From Rhizobacter koreensis (lineage in GTDB: Bacteria; Pseudomonadota; Gammaproteobacteria; Burkholderiales; Burkholderiaceae_C): a stretch of 64,000 bases of DNA. A model generated the notes under the pieces. It worked only from the letters and a program-made list of their open reading frames with translations, had not been told where the DNA came from and ran no database searches. A program made the translations under genes and the position numbers. Positions 1 through 9,231 of the stretch are shown here, piece after piece (within the stretch, counting starts at the first letter, position 1; the number at the start of each line of letters is the position of its first letter). The stretch lies in NCBI RefSeq assembly GCF_013366375.1, contig NZ_JABWMJ010000013.1, forward strand, positions 62,001 through 126,000. Reading direction: 5' to 3'.

Positions 1-1
1 C

Positions 2-1126
2 ATTCCCGGACTACCGATGACGATCGTCCAGGCGGATGGTCAGAACGTGCAGCCGGTGACCGTCGACGAGTTTCAGATCGCGACGGCCGAAACCTACGAC
101 GTCATCGTGCAGCCGCAGGCGGAGCAGGCGTACACCGTGTTCGCCGAGTCGATGGACCGCAGCGGCTACGTCCGTGGCACGTTGGCGACTCGCCCGGGAC
201 TGGCCGCTCCGGTGCCAGCGTTGCGCAAGCGGCCGCTGCGAAACATGGTGGACATGGGCATGGACATGGAGTCGATGGACATGCCTGGCATGAGCCACGG
301 CGCCAAGCCGATGGCAATGGACGCTGGCTCGATGCAGGGCATGGCTGCAATGGACCATGGCTCGATGCAAGGGATGCCGGGAATGGACCACGGTGCGCAG
401 CCACCGGGCTCGATGCCGGGGATGGACATGGGCGCAGGCGCGGCCAAGCCGATGCCAGGCATGGACATGGGCAAGGGCAAGGAAGCCGACGCCATGCAGC
501 AGATGGCAGGGATGGGCAAAGGCGCAGACAAGTCGATGCCAGGCATGAAGATGGAGGGTATGGAATCGATGGCCGGGATGGACAGCCCGATCAACGGCAA
601 GCATGGTCCCGACAACCACGGACGTGGCAATACGATGACCGCCATGGTGCAGCGCAACCGCCTCGGCGAGCCTGGCACCGGCCTGGCCGACGTCGGCCAT
701 CGCGTCTTGGTCTACAACGATCTGAAGGCGCTGGAACCGTCGCGCGACCCGCGCCCTCCACAGCGTGAGATCGAGATGCACCTCACCGGAAACATGGAGG
801 CCTTCATCTGGGGCATCGACGGCAAGAAGTTCTCGGAGTCCGGGCCGCCGCCGATGGTCCGTGTCGGCGAGCGGGTGCGTCTGACGATGGTCAATGACAC
901 GATGATGGAACACCCGATGCATCTGCACGGAGTCTTCATGGAGCTCAACAACACGGCCGATCCGGCGCATCGGCCGCGCAAGCACACCATCAACGTCAAG
1001 CCGGCCGAGCGGGTATCGCTGGATTTCACGTACGACGAGCCTGGGAACTTCGCGTTCCACTGCCACCAGCTCTTCCACATGGAAGCGGGCATGTTCGGGT
1101 TCTTCAACGTCAGCGACCCGGCCTGA
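2..1126 (+). CDS. copA: CopA-type multicopper oxidase, C-terminal part (5' end outside window)
   Basis: The frame is open to the first bases of the window, so the N-terminal part lies upstream; the first in-window ATG (17) is internal. The protein is a periplasmic copper oxidase of the PcoA/CopA family, which oxidises and sequesters Cu(I). A stretch of about 120 residues (bases about 245-600) is packed with MDMG, MPGM and MQGM motifs, the Met-rich copper-binding insert typical of CopA. The C-terminal cupredoxin domain carries HPMHLHG (about base 912) and HCHQLFHMEAGM (about base 1060), ligands of the type 1 and trinuclear copper sites. copB starts 10 bases downstream, the usual copAB order. 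Confidence 0.93.
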   Translation: MPGLPMTIVQADGQNVQPVTVDEFQIATAETYDVIVQPQAEQAYTVFAESMDRSGYVRGTLATRPGLAAPVPALRKRPLRNMVDMGMDMESMDMPGMSHGAKPMAMDAGSMQGMAAMDHGSMQGMPGMDHGAQPPGSMPGMDMGAGAAKPMPGMDMGKGKEADAMQQMAGMGKGADKSMPGMKMEGMESMAGMDSPINGKHGPDNHGRGNTMTAMVQRNRLGEPGTGLADVGHRVLVYNDLKALEPSRDPRPPQREIEMHLTGNMEAFIWGIDGKKFSESGPPPMVRVGERVRLTMVNDTMMEHPMHLHGVFMELNNTADPAHRPRKHTINVKPAERVSLDFTYDEPGNFAFHCHQLFHMEAGMFGFFNVSDPA

Positions 1127-1136
1127 GGAGAAGTCA

Positions 1137-1895
1137 ATGAATCCCAGACCTTGGTGGTTCCCTCTCGTGCTCGCGCTTGCGTCGTCGCAGGCCGGAGCGC
1201 AGTCGGCCGATGCCGACAAGCGATTTCCCCTGCCGCCGAAAGATTGGCCGATGCCGGTCATGGACCAGCAGATCGTTCCGTTTCTCCTGCTCGATCGGCT
1301 CGAGTACCGATTGCAAAAGGGCCAGAACGCGCTGGGTTGGGACGCTCAGGCGTCCATCGGCACGGACTACAACAAGGCTTGGCTGAAGTCAGAAGGCGAG
1401 AAGGCCGTCGGTGGTTCGACGGAACAAGCCGAAACGCAGCTACTCTACGCGCGCCTGATCAGTCCCTTCTGGTATTTGCAGGTCGGGGCGCGCAACGATG
1501 CCCGGCCCGGCCCATCACGCAACTACGGCGTCCTGGCGATCCAGGGACTGGCGCCGTATTGGTTCAATGTCGAAGGTTCCCTGTTCGTTCGCGGCGGCGA
1601 GGTTGCGGGTCGCTTCGAGGCGGAGTACGACCAGAAGATCACCCAACGTTGGGTTCTTCAGCCGAGGGCGGAAACCAATCTTTCGTCTTCCTCTGATCGG
1701 GCGCGCGGGCTCGGAGGCGGCTTCCGGGATGTCGAACTCGGTCTGCGTCTTCGCTACGAGATCGTGCGCGAGGTCGCGCCATACATCGGCGTCAACTGGT
1801 CGCGTAAGCTGGGGAGCACCGCAAGCTTGGCGCGGCAGCAGGGTGACAGCGTGACGAGCCGGGGCGTCGTCGCCGGAATTCGGGTCTGGTACTAG
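1137..1895 (+). CDS. copB: Copper resistance protein B, outer membrane
   Basis: 252 residues with an N-terminal signal peptide ending near AGAQS. The mature part matches the CopB/PcoB family: the segment LLYARLISPFWYLQVGARND, then GLAPYWFNVEGSLFVR, ETNL, and an aromatic C-terminus GIRVWY, as expected for an outer-membrane beta-barrel. It lacks the long Met/His-rich N-terminal extension of many CopB proteins, so it is a short form. The ATG is preceded by GAGGAGAAG. It follows copA by 10 bases and is probably co-transcribed with it. Role by family: copper binding or passage at the outer membrane. Confidence 0.9.
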   Translation: MNPRPWWFPLVLALASSQAGAQSADADKRFPLPPKDWPMPVMDQQIVPFLLLDRLEYRLQKGQNALGWDAQASIGTDYNKAWLKSEGEKAVGGSTEQAETQLLYARLISPFWYLQVGARNDARPGPSRNYGVLAIQGLAPYWFNVEGSLFVRGGEVAGRFEAEYDQKITQRWVLQPRAETNLSSSSDRARGLGGGFRDVELGLRLRYEIVREVAPYIGVNWSRKLGSTASLARQQGDSVTSRGVVAGIRVWY

Positions 1896-2344
1896 GCGGC
1901 CCCCGGACGGCTTGCGGCAGGCAATTGACGACGGACGGTGGTCGCGTCGTCACATTCCTCTAACACCAGCATTCCAGCATTGGTCCGTTGGCCGGGCTGA
2001 GCTGCCGTCACTTGCCGCTATCGCGATGACTCGTTGCCCCTGGACGTTCAACAGCACCTGCTGGACCAAGCGTGTTGTGAACGTGACTTGCTTCGCCCGA
2101 AGACGTGCCGCCCAGCCTCTGGGTGATCGGACGCCGCCGCCACTGTGGCCGCGCCCCGGCGGATCGGCCGCGAAGCCCTCTCGTGAAGCGAGCGCCAGGT
2201 GCCAGCGGACGAGTCAGGGCGCCGAAATCGCAGCGCCTGAGGCGCGTCCGGTGACAAGGTCTTCTTCTTCGCTCACGCGGCTCCTGAGGAGGCAAATCGC
2301 GGTGAATTGCCGCGAGCGCGTTGATTGACGCCGCGCGGAGTGAG
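1896..2344. other. Non-coding stretch, nothing recognised
   Basis: About 450 bases between copB (+) and a convergent dehydrogenase gene (-). Frames are open on both strands, as expected at this GC content, but none has a ribosome site or a recognisable family. No clear terminator hairpin with a T-tract was found. Confidence 0.4.
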
Positions 2345-3283
2345 TCAGCCCGGGAACGGATCGACCGGCGTCCGCCGGCCGATCAAGAAGGCGTCGGCAG
2401 CGAGTCGAAGCGGCCGCTCGTCGACGTCCAAGACTCGTGCGTGAACGAGCTCGGCGAAGCGCCGGTAGAGCCCGGTGTATTCAAAGTATTTGCCGCCGAC
2501 CTCGGTGTCCGGCAGGGCTTGCCCGGCGATCTCGAGGCGGGCGCCGCCGTCGAAGAGTCGAAGGAGCCCGTCCTGCGTGCGCGCGCGGATCTCCCAGGTT
2601 TGCGAATCCTCAGCGCGCCAATCTAAGGTCGCGGTCACCGGCATGCCGGCGTGGTCCGCCATGTCCAGCGTGGCCGCGATCGGCGTCTGCCGGTTCGCCG
2701 GAACGAACAGCTCCGCCTCATTGAGGAAGATGCGCGTCGGCGCGATGTGCGTGAGGAGCGAGAACGCGTTGACGCTCGGGTCGAAGACGCCGGGCCCGCC
2801 CCGTTCCCAGATCCAATCTTCGCTTGAGTGCCAGCATCGGACGTCTTCGCGCCATTCGATCTCCAGCCGCTCGGGCGGATGGCGGGCAAGCCAGACCCGC
2901 GCAGCTTCGACCTGCATGGCGAAGCGCGAGTGCCAGGAGGCGAAGAGCGCCAGCTTGCCGGATCGCGCCGTGGCGACGAGGTCGTCGAGAGCCGACAGCG
3001 TCGTACAAGGGCGCTTTTCCAGGAACACGGCCTTGCCGGCGGCCAGTGCCTCGCGGGCGATGTCGTCGCGCACCGCCGAGACACTCGTGACGGCGACCGC
3101 ATCGACCTCCGGTCCCTGCGAGAGCAGCTCGCCGAGCGTCCGGAAGGAAGCGATGCCCGGCAGCGAAGAGTGCGGGCTCGCCGTCGCGACCAACTCGAAG
3201 TCGGAGTTCGCGGCGATGACGGGCTGATGCTGGTCGCGAACGATCTTGCCGACCCCGACAAGGCCGATGCGGATCGAAGCCAT
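2345..3283 (-). CDS. Gfo/Idh/MocA-family oxidoreductase, probably D-galactose 1-dehydrogenase-like
   Basis: 312 residues. The N-terminal Rossmann motif GLVGVGKIVRDQH and the later EKRPCTTLSALDDL (the position of the family EKP motif) place it in the Gfo/Idh/MocA family; the overall pattern, including WHSRFA and the GGPGVFDPSVNAFSLL block, is close to D-galactose 1-dehydrogenases that oxidise the sugar to the lactone with NAD(P)+. The ATG at 3283 has GGGAG upstream. A GH1 glycosidase lies 37 bases upstream on the same strand, so the two probably form a small operon releasing and oxidising a sugar. The substrate is inferred from similarity only. Confidence 0.75.
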   Translation of the reverse strand: MASIRIGLVGVGKIVRDQHQPVIAANSDFELVATASPHSSLPGIASFRTLGELLSQGPEVDAVAVTSVSAVRDDIAREALAAGKAVFLEKRPCTTLSALDDLVATARSGKLALFASWHSRFAMQVEAARVWLARHPPERLEIEWREDVRCWHSSEDWIWERGGPGVFDPSVNAFSLLTHIAPTRIFLNEAELFVPANRQTPIAATLDMADHAGMPVTATLDWRAEDSQTWEIRARTQDGLLRLFDGGARLEIAGQALPDTEVGGKYFEYTGLYRRFAELVHARVLDVDERPLRLAADAFLIGRRTPVDPFPG

Positions 3284-3320
3284 GGCGTTGCTCCCTCTCC
3301 TGTCTGCAGTCAGCGGCTAG

Positions 3321-4604
3321 TCAGCGGCGGCCCTTCGGCGGACGCGGGCTCGTCCGCCCAGGCAACACGCGCCCGGCGCGCGCGCTTTCGCTCGGCGAGA
3401 ACACGGGCAATCGAAGGCTCACGCTCTGCGTGGGAAGCACGTTGCGCCACTCGCGCACCAGCTTTCGGTAGGCTTCTCCCACGGGGCGAATCTTGCGCTC
3501 GAGGTCATAGAGGCCGAGCGCATTGACGTTGCCGTTGGTCTCGCGCAATGCGCTGTCCCAGTCCACCTGATCGGTGAGGGAGTACCAAGTGAAGCCGACG
3601 ATCGGGATGCCGTCGTTGCGAAGCCGCAGCACGTTGGCCCACTCCTTCCAGAGCCACAAGACCGCCTCGTCTCCCTGGGGTCCCTGGCGCAAGTTCGTCT
3701 CGGTGTGCATCACCGGGATCTGGAAGCGATCGTAGTACTGCCACGTGATCTCGTCGTAGCCGAAGATCTCCCCCGATGCGGTCGTACTCCCGTCGGCAAA
3801 GACCCTGTGCTCGTTGGTGACGTAGTAGTCCGTTCCCAAGACGCAGTGCTGCTTGCAACGGTTGTCGCGGAAGAACTGGTATTCCTCTCGCGCCATGCCG
3901 CTGTCCATCAGGTATTCGTACATGTCCGAGTCGACCCGCCGGCCGTAGTTCAGGTCCAGCGACAGAAACCGCTTCGAGTTGGCGATCTCGGCAGGCTTGA
4001 TAGCTGCCGGGCTGTCGGCGTGGAAGTACTCGGCCGATTCGCTGCAGACGAAAATGGCATCCGGCCGAACCTCCAGGATGGCGAGCATGGCCAGCACGTT
4101 GGCTTTAACCAGGTGCTTGAGCGCCGTCACGAAGGCCCGGTCGCTGCTCAGCTGCTCATTCCACCATCCATAGGCGGCTGAGAACGTGGCGCAGATGAAC
4201 ATCTCGTTGACGGGCGTGTAGAGCTGGACCCATGGAAAGCGCTCCGCGAAGGCCCGCGCGTAGGCAGCGAACAGCGTCGGAAAGTCGGGATTCTGGAAAT
4301 TGCCGACCCAGTCGGGCACGCCGAAATGGCACAGGTCGGCGATCGGCGTGATGTCGCGCCGAAAGAGATCGCCAAACGTTTGGTCGGCAAACTCCCATTC
4401 GATGCGTCCCGGGCCGCGCCAGGTGCAGTGAAGCGGCGGGCCGTAGCGGAGCACGTGCAGGCCGAGCTCCTCGACGCAGTCGAAGTCGGTGCGCCAGTGT
4501 TCGTAATGACCGCACTTGGCCATCTCGTCGACCCGGACCTTGCCGCCGTCAAGGGTTGGGTAGCTGTTCTCGATGCCCGTGGCAAACATGAAGGGCGGAA
4601 TCAA
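3321..4604 (-). CDS. Glycoside hydrolase family 1 protein (beta-glycosidase-like)
   Basis: 427 residues, cytoplasmic (no signal peptide). The GH1 acid/base motif appears as TPVNEM (Glu about residue 134) and the nucleophile region as HTETN (Glu about residue 302), a variant of the usual TENG. The C-terminal WYSLTDQVDW block matches the family substrate-binding segment. The start is a TTG at 4604, chosen because AAAGGGA lies seven bases before it. The last 30 residues are rich in Arg, Pro and Ser and look like an unstructured extension. It sits upstream of the dehydrogenase gene. The substrate cannot be read from sequence; a beta-galactoside would fit its neighbour. Confidence 0.78.
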   Translation of the reverse strand: MIPPFMFATGIENSYPTLDGGKVRVDEMAKCGHYEHWRTDFDCVEELGLHVLRYGPPLHCTWRGPGRIEWEFADQTFGDLFRRDITPIADLCHFGVPDWVGNFQNPDFPTLFAAYARAFAERFPWVQLYTPVNEMFICATFSAAYGWWNEQLSSDRAFVTALKHLVKANVLAMLAILEVRPDAIFVCSESAEYFHADSPAAIKPAEIANSKRFLSLDLNYGRRVDSDMYEYLMDSGMAREEYQFFRDNRCKQHCVLGTDYYVTNEHRVFADGSTTASGEIFGYDEITWQYYDRFQIPVMHTETNLRQGPQGDEAVLWLWKEWANVLRLRNDGIPIVGFTWYSLTDQVDWDSALRETNGNVNALGLYDLERKIRPVGEAYRKLVREWRNVLPTQSVSLRLPVFSPSESARAGRVLPGRTSPRPPKGRR

Positions 4605-4830
4605 CGCTCAATCCCTTTCGGCCTTCGAGCGAACTCCGGCCATATAGCCATCCTAGCGGGCGGCGCCTCTTCTCGTCTTGTGCTAGCTGCACTCGGCTTC
4701 AGCACGCTCTCCTCGGCGTGCGCATTGAAGGCACACGTCTCGCAGATGGCACGAGGCGGGTCTGCCGTTTGCCATCAATAATCGGTCGCCACGTGTCAAC
4801 TGCGCACTCATCTGGAAGGTACGATCCAAC

Positions 4831-7641
4831 ATGACCCCGAAAGGCGACATCGTTCTCGTCACCGGCTCGAACGGTCGCATCGGCACCGCCGTCATGGAGC
4901 GGCTGCGCGGGCGCTTCGACAACATCGTGGGGTTCGACCGCAAGGCGGCGACGCCGCCGCCTCCCGACTGCGTTGCGATTCCTGTCGATGTCGCCTCTGA
5001 CGAGAGCGTCAGGGACGGGCTGCGCATCCTTCGCGAGCACCACGGGTCGAAGGTGGCCACGGTCGTGCACTTGGCCGCGTACTACGACTTCGGCGGTGAA
5101 GCGAGCCCGAAGTACGACCAGATCACGGTCGAAGGAACGCGCCGGCTCCTCCGCGGCCTGCGCGAAGGCTTCGAGGTTCAGCAGTTCATCTTCGCCAGCA
5201 CGATGCTCGTGCACAGCCCCGGCGAGCCGGGGATCTTCATCAACGAGGACTCGCCCATCGGTCCGACCTGGGCCTACCCGGAATCGAAGGTCCGCACCGA
5301 AGCCGTTATCCGCGCCGAGCACGGGCCCATCCCGACCGTCGTCCTGCGGCTGGCCGGCGTCTACGACGACAACTGCCATTCGCCGCCGCTCGCCAACCAG
5401 ATGCAGCGGATTTACGAGCGTCAGCTCGCCAGTCACCTGTATTCCGGGCCGACCTCGCACGGGCAGTCGTTCGTGCACATGGACGACGTCGTCGATGCCA
5501 TCGAGCGCGCCGTCGAGAAGCGCGCCTCGCTGCCGCAGGAGACGGTGCTCCTGATCGGAGAGCCCGAGACGCTCAGCTACGACGAACTGCAGCACACGAT
5601 GCAGCGGCTGATCCACGGCGAGTCTTGGGAGACGGTCGACGTTCCCGGCCCGATCGCAAAGGTCGGTGCCTGGGTCGAGGACGTCCTGCCAGGCAAGGAG
5701 GCGTTCATCAAGCCCTGGATGATCGACCGCGCCAACGACCACTACGCGCTCGAGATCACGCGCGCAAAGACGGTGCTCGACTGGACGCCCAGGCGCAGCC
5801 TGCGAGCGACGCTGCCCGAGATGGTGTCAGCGCTCAAGGCCGACCCGCTCGGCTGGTACCACGAGCAGGGGCTCGAGCCACCGTCGTCGCTGACCGATGG
5901 GGCGTCGCCGGTCGACAAGCGTGGTGCGCCCAGCGAGTCAAAGGCGGCAACCACCGCTGCGCCTGCGGGGCACGATCACGCGGCGAAGCAAATGGCGGCA
6001 GCCGCGCAGCAGTACACCTGCCCGATGCACCCGGACATCGTCCGCAGCGCCCCGGGCAGCTGCCCTAAGTGCGGCATGACGCTGGTGCCGCGCGAGCCGG
6101 CGCCAGCAACCGGGCCGGCAGCGCGGGCAACCGGGCCCGCAGCGCCGCACGGTGACATGATGGTCGAGGCGCATCGGGCGATGCTCTGGCCGCACTACCT
6201 GAGCCTGATGCTCGGCATCTGGCTGCTGACGAGCCCGTTCGCGCTCGGCTACCTGAGCGCGTTCGTCCCCGACGCCAACCTCGTGCGCGTTAGCGCAGAG
6301 CGCGGCCTGCCGTCGTTCGACTGGCGCAACCTGGCCATGACCTGGAGCGATGTCGCCAGCGGCGCCCTAATCGTGGTCTTCAGCTACCTGGCGGCGAACG
6401 CCGATCGCCGCTATCCCTGGGCGCAATGGGCCAACGCGGTGGTCGGCGGCTGGCTGCTGTTCGCGCCCCTCGTCTTCTGGAGCCCGCTGCCCGAGGCGTA
6501 TGCCAATGACACGCTGATCGGCGTGCTCGTGATCGCGCTGGCGGTGCTGATTCCCATGATGCCGGGCATGAGCATGGCCGGCATGATGGGCAAGCCCGAC
6601 ATCCCGCCCGGCTGGTCGTACACGCCGGCGAGCTGGGTGCAGCGCGCGCCGGTTGCCGTGCTCGCCTTCGTCGGCCTGCTCCTGGCCCGGTACATGACCG
6701 CCTACCAGCTCGGTTACACCGATTCGGCCTGGGACCCGTTCTTCGCCGGCAGCGGCGGCAGGAACGGCACCGTGACGATCATCACCTCTGACGTCTCCAA
6801 GGCATGGCCGATCGCCGACTCGGGCCTGGGCGCGGTGGTCTACACGCTCGAGCTCGTGATGACGTTCATGGGCGGCAAGGACCGCTGGCGCACGATGCCG
6901 TGGATGGTGCTCGCGCTGGCGGTGCTGATCCTGCCGCTCGGCATCGTCAGCATCTACTTCATCATCATTCAGCCGATCGTCATCGGCACCTGGTGCACGC
7001 CGTGCCTGATCGCCGCGCTGGCGATGGTGCTCATGATCCCGTACTCGCTCGACGAGTTCGTAGCGATGGGCCAGTTCCTGCTCTGGGCGCACCGCAACGG
7101 CAAGCCGTTCTGGCGCACCTTCTGGACCGGCGACGCGATGGAGGGCGGCAGCGACGACACCTCCAAGGGCCTGCTCGGCTCCAGGCGCGAGATCTGGGCC
7201 GAGGCGGCGCGCGGCGTGACGTTCCCGTGGACGCTGTGGCTGAGCGTGGCCATCGGCGTCTGGCTGACATTCACGCGGGTCACCTTCGCAAGCTCGGGGG
7301 CGATGGCCAACAGCGACCACCTGATCGGCGCGCTCGTGGTGACGTTCTCAATCATGGCCTTCGCGGAGGTCGGCAGGGCGCTTCGCTTCGTCAATGTAGC
7401 GCTCGGCGCGTGGCTGATCGTTGCGCCGTGGCTGCTCGGCGGGACGGGCTCGCCGCTGGCGGCGTGGAACGGTGCCATCAGCGGCGTGCTGCTGATCGCG
7501 CTGGCCATTCCGCTCGGCGCGATTCGCAACTCGTATGCAGACTGGGATCCTTACGTCGTGTGGCGGCCGGGTCGAAGGCGCAGCAAGAGCGGGCATCCGC
7601 CAGCCGATCCCGTCCGGCCGGGCCGCGAACACGCTTCATGA
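4831..7641 (+). CDS. Fusion: epimerase-like domain + heavy-metal-binding finger + SPW repeats + VKOR-like membrane domain
   Basis: 936 residues in one uninterrupted frame. Residues 1-330: extended short-chain dehydrogenase/epimerase domain with TGSNGRIG (11-18) at the NAD(P) site and a YPESK active-site motif. Residues about 395-420: heavy-metal-binding domain, YTCPMHPDIVRSAPGSCPKC plus GM. From about residue 451: a polytopic region in which SPW-type pairs of membrane helices flank a VKOR-like segment with an active-site-like CTPC (Cys722, Cys725) in GTWCTPCLIAALAMV. VKOR-like domains pass electrons between quinone and thiols. The same VKOR segment is known to me in large beta-proteobacterial proteins; the full combination is rare. 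A soluble N-terminus and periplasm-facing CTPC would suggest a metal-responsive redox protein, but that is inference. Confidence 0.85.
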   Translation: MTPKGDIVLVTGSNGRIGTAVMERLRGRFDNIVGFDRKAATPPPPDCVAIPVDVASDESVRDGLRILREHHGSKVATVVHLAAYYDFGGEASPKYDQITVEGTRRLLRGLREGFEVQQFIFASTMLVHSPGEPGIFINEDSPIGPTWAYPESKVRTEAVIRAEHGPIPTVVLRLAGVYDDNCHSPPLANQMQRIYERQLASHLYSGPTSHGQSFVHMDDVVDAIERAVEKRASLPQETVLLIGEPETLSYDELQHTMQRLIHGESWETVDVPGPIAKVGAWVEDVLPGKEAFIKPWMIDRANDHYALEITRAKTVLDWTPRRSLRATLPEMVSALKADPLGWYHEQGLEPPSSLTDGASPVDKRGAPSESKAATTAAPAGHDHAAKQMAAAAQQYTCPMHPDIVRSAPGSCPKCGMTLVPREPAPATGPAARATGPAAPHGDMMVEAHRAMLWPHYLSLMLGIWLLTSPFALGYLSAFVPDANLVRVSAERGLPSFDWRNLAMTWSDVASGALIVVFSYLAANADRRYPWAQWANAVVGGWLLFAPLVFWSPLPEAYANDTLIGVLVIALAVLIPMMPGMSMAGMMGKPDIPPGWSYTPASWVQRAPVAVLAFVGLLLARYMTAYQLGYTDSAWDPFFAGSGGRNGTVTIITSDVSKAWPIADSGLGAVVYTLELVMTFMGGKDRWRTMPWMVLALAVLILPLGIVSIYFIIIQPIVIGTWCTPCLIAALAMVLMIPYSLDEFVAMGQFLLWAHRNGKPFWRTFWTGDAMEGGSDDTSKGLLGSRREIWAEAARGVTFPWTLWLSVAIGVWLTFTRVTFASSGAMANSDHLIGALVVTFSIMAFAEVGRALRFVNVALGAWLIVAPWLLGGTGSPLAAWNGAISGVLLIALAIPLGAIRNSYADWDPYVVWRPGRRRSKSGHPPADPVRPGREHAS

Positions 7642-8085
7642 TTCGAGGGGCGCGCTTCGAAAAAATGCGATGCCGAGAGCGCTCGAGCTCCTGCGAAGCC
7701 CTGAGCCGGGTTGGAGTCTCTGGGTTTGCTCCTGACTATCCACTTGGTCCAGCAGACCATAGGCGCCGACGAGCTTCGGGTACTGCGTGACCGCTTCGCA
7801 CTGCAGGATCAAGAGCGCTCCGGCGACTGCCCGGCGGTGGGCGTGTCGCTCCTGTCCCCCACGAGCGCGGCTGCCCAGCAGGCTAAGGCAGTGAATCTGA
7901 CCGGCCGTTTGCGAGAGGCGGTCGGCATGATTTGTGCCCTCATATGTTTTACGGCCAACCGCTCGCCGGAAAAGGTCCAACTCGTGCTTCTTGGCCTTGC
8001 CGCATCACTACGACCGAGCATGGCCAGGCGTCAACTCAACCCTGCCAGTTCAACCATCAACCAAATCAACCGAACGGAGATCACG
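7642..8085. other. Long intergenic region, nothing recognised
   Basis: About 440 bases between the fusion gene and the DUF305 gene. Open frames exist on both strands but none has a recognisable family or ribosome site. The last 15 bases (CGAACGGAGATCACG) hold the ribosome site of the next gene. Confidence 0.35.
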
Positions 8086-8474
8086 ATGCCATACGCTACT
8101 TGGATGTCGATAGGCGCTATCTTGGCCAGCTTGGCCAGGCCGTGCCGGCTTCGGCCCAACAGGGACAGCATGCTCAGCAAGGCCGCTCTATGTCGGGCAT
8201 GCCTGGGATGTCGGGCATGTCTGGCATGCACAACATGAGCCCCGCTCAAAAGGAGTTCATGGCCGCGATGGACAAGATGAACAAGGCGATGATGCAGGGC
8301 ATGACGGATGCGGATCCGGGTCAATCCTGGATGAAGCAGATGGCCGCTCACCATCAGGGCGCCATCGACATGTCTGAGATCGTGCTCAAGCACTCCAACG
8401 ACCCGGAAGTGACGAAGGAAGCGCGCAAGACCGCTCAGGAGAATGAGAAGAGTCTCAAAGAGCTTCAGGCGTAG
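8086..8474 (+). pseudogene. DUF305 periplasmic metal-binding protein, signal peptide out of frame
   Basis: The ATG at 8086 follows CGGAGATCACG and begins a signal peptide (MPYATWMSIGAILASLA) that runs in one frame. The mature protein, AVPASAQQGQ onward with a Met/Gly segment and the DUF305 core (FMAAMDKMNK, MKQMAAHHQGAIDMSE), is in another frame. Adding one C to the GGCCAGG at about 8135 would join the two exactly at the expected signal-peptide cleavage region. DUF305 proteins are small His/Met-rich envelope proteins in copper and silver loci. Either a true frameshift or a one-base sequencing error; the mature part keeps all the family residues. It lies downstream of copAB and the fusion gene on the same strand. 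Confidence 0.8.
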
Positions 8475-8601
8475 AGCCGCTCTAGCGCCAGCCACTGCTG
8501 CGAGTTGCGAGCGGCCTTCCTTTGCGAGGAGGCCGGGGCCTGCGAATGACCGCCGACAGGCAGGCAACCCGATCCGCTACATCGACGAAGAGTGAGAGTG
8601 G

Positions 8602-9039
8602 ATGTTGGATGAGCCAGAACAAGTGACAGGCTCTTGCGCCGGCCTCGGTTCAGAGCGCGCGTCGTACACCTTTCTGTTGTCGGACGACGGGGCGGTAAGT
8701 GCGCTCCCGCACCAGGAGTACGTGGCGCTCGCTCGCGGTGAGTTGGTTGCTCCGCAATTTGCGGCTCGCCGGTTCCGGCTCGCAGACTGGTTCGTCGAGC
8801 TAGACGCCGCTCGTCCCGGCCGAGTGCTGAACGAGTGGTACGGCTGGGTTGGCTTCGACGAAGAAGGCCGGCTCGATCCAACGCCACAGCGACGCACGCG
8901 GCCGGATGCCGCCGACAAAGTGGACGAGTCGGCACTTCCGACCAAAGCCGAGCGCGAAGCGATCCGGCAGTTGATGCATGTCGACAATCCGCCCCAGAAG
9001 CCCGCGGCTGATGCTCACGACGGCGCTGGCGGCTCGTAA
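8602..9039 (+). CDS. Hypothetical soluble protein
   Basis: 145 residues, acidic, no signal peptide or membrane segment. The central part (HQEYVALARGELVAPQFAAR, then WYGWVGFDEEGRLDP) looks like a folded domain; the last 40 residues are charged and probably flexible. I do not recognise the family. Codon use resembles the neighbouring genes, which is the main reason to believe it. Confidence 0.5.
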   Translation: MLDEPEQVTGSCAGLGSERASYTFLLSDDGAVSALPHQEYVALARGELVAPQFAARRFRLADWFVELDAARPGRVLNEWYGWVGFDEEGRLDPTPQRRTRPDAADKVDESALPTKAEREAIRQLMHVDNPPQKPAADAHDGAGGS

Positions 9040-9104
9040 GCGTCCTGTCTGCACCGCCTTGAGTTGAGTAGCCCAAGCGTGGACGATGGTGTCCACCATG
9101 TTGA

Positions 9105-9231
9105 TGAACTGACCCCAGAACTTGGACAAGACTGAGGGGATCAGGTGACAAGGTATTCAGAGAAGCAACGTCTAGACGCGGTCAAGGCCTACTTTGGATC
9201 GCTTCAGAAAACGGCAGAAATCTTACGTTAA
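9105..9231 (+). mobile_element. Left-end relic of an IS3-family element
   Basis: TGAACTGACCCCAGAACTTGGACAAG at 9105 has the form of an IS3-family terminal repeat. It is followed by a GTG (9145) starting TRYSEKQRLDAVKAYFGSLQ, the N-terminus of an OrfA-type transposase with its first helix-turn-helix residues, stopped by TAA at 9229-9231. No further transposase is visible, so only about 130 bases remain. Confidence 0.7.

Noticed and set aside
300..600. Met-codon repeats in copA as a DNA repeat or CRISPR-like array
   Set aside because: The repetition follows from the MxGM protein motifs and has no constant spacer or repeat unit at DNA level.
11..1261. Long open frame antisense to copA and copB
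   Set aside because: High GC codon bias in the real genes creates long antisense frames; its translation is His/Arg-rich without any domain, while the sense strand matches CopA and CopB.
1912..2328. 138-codon frame downstream of copB
   Set aside because: No ribosome site, Arg/Pro-rich random composition, competing frames on the other strand.
6367..7320. 317-codon minus-strand frame inside the fusion gene
   Set aside because: Shadow frame; the plus strand gives a continuous protein with recognisable membrane helices and CTPC.
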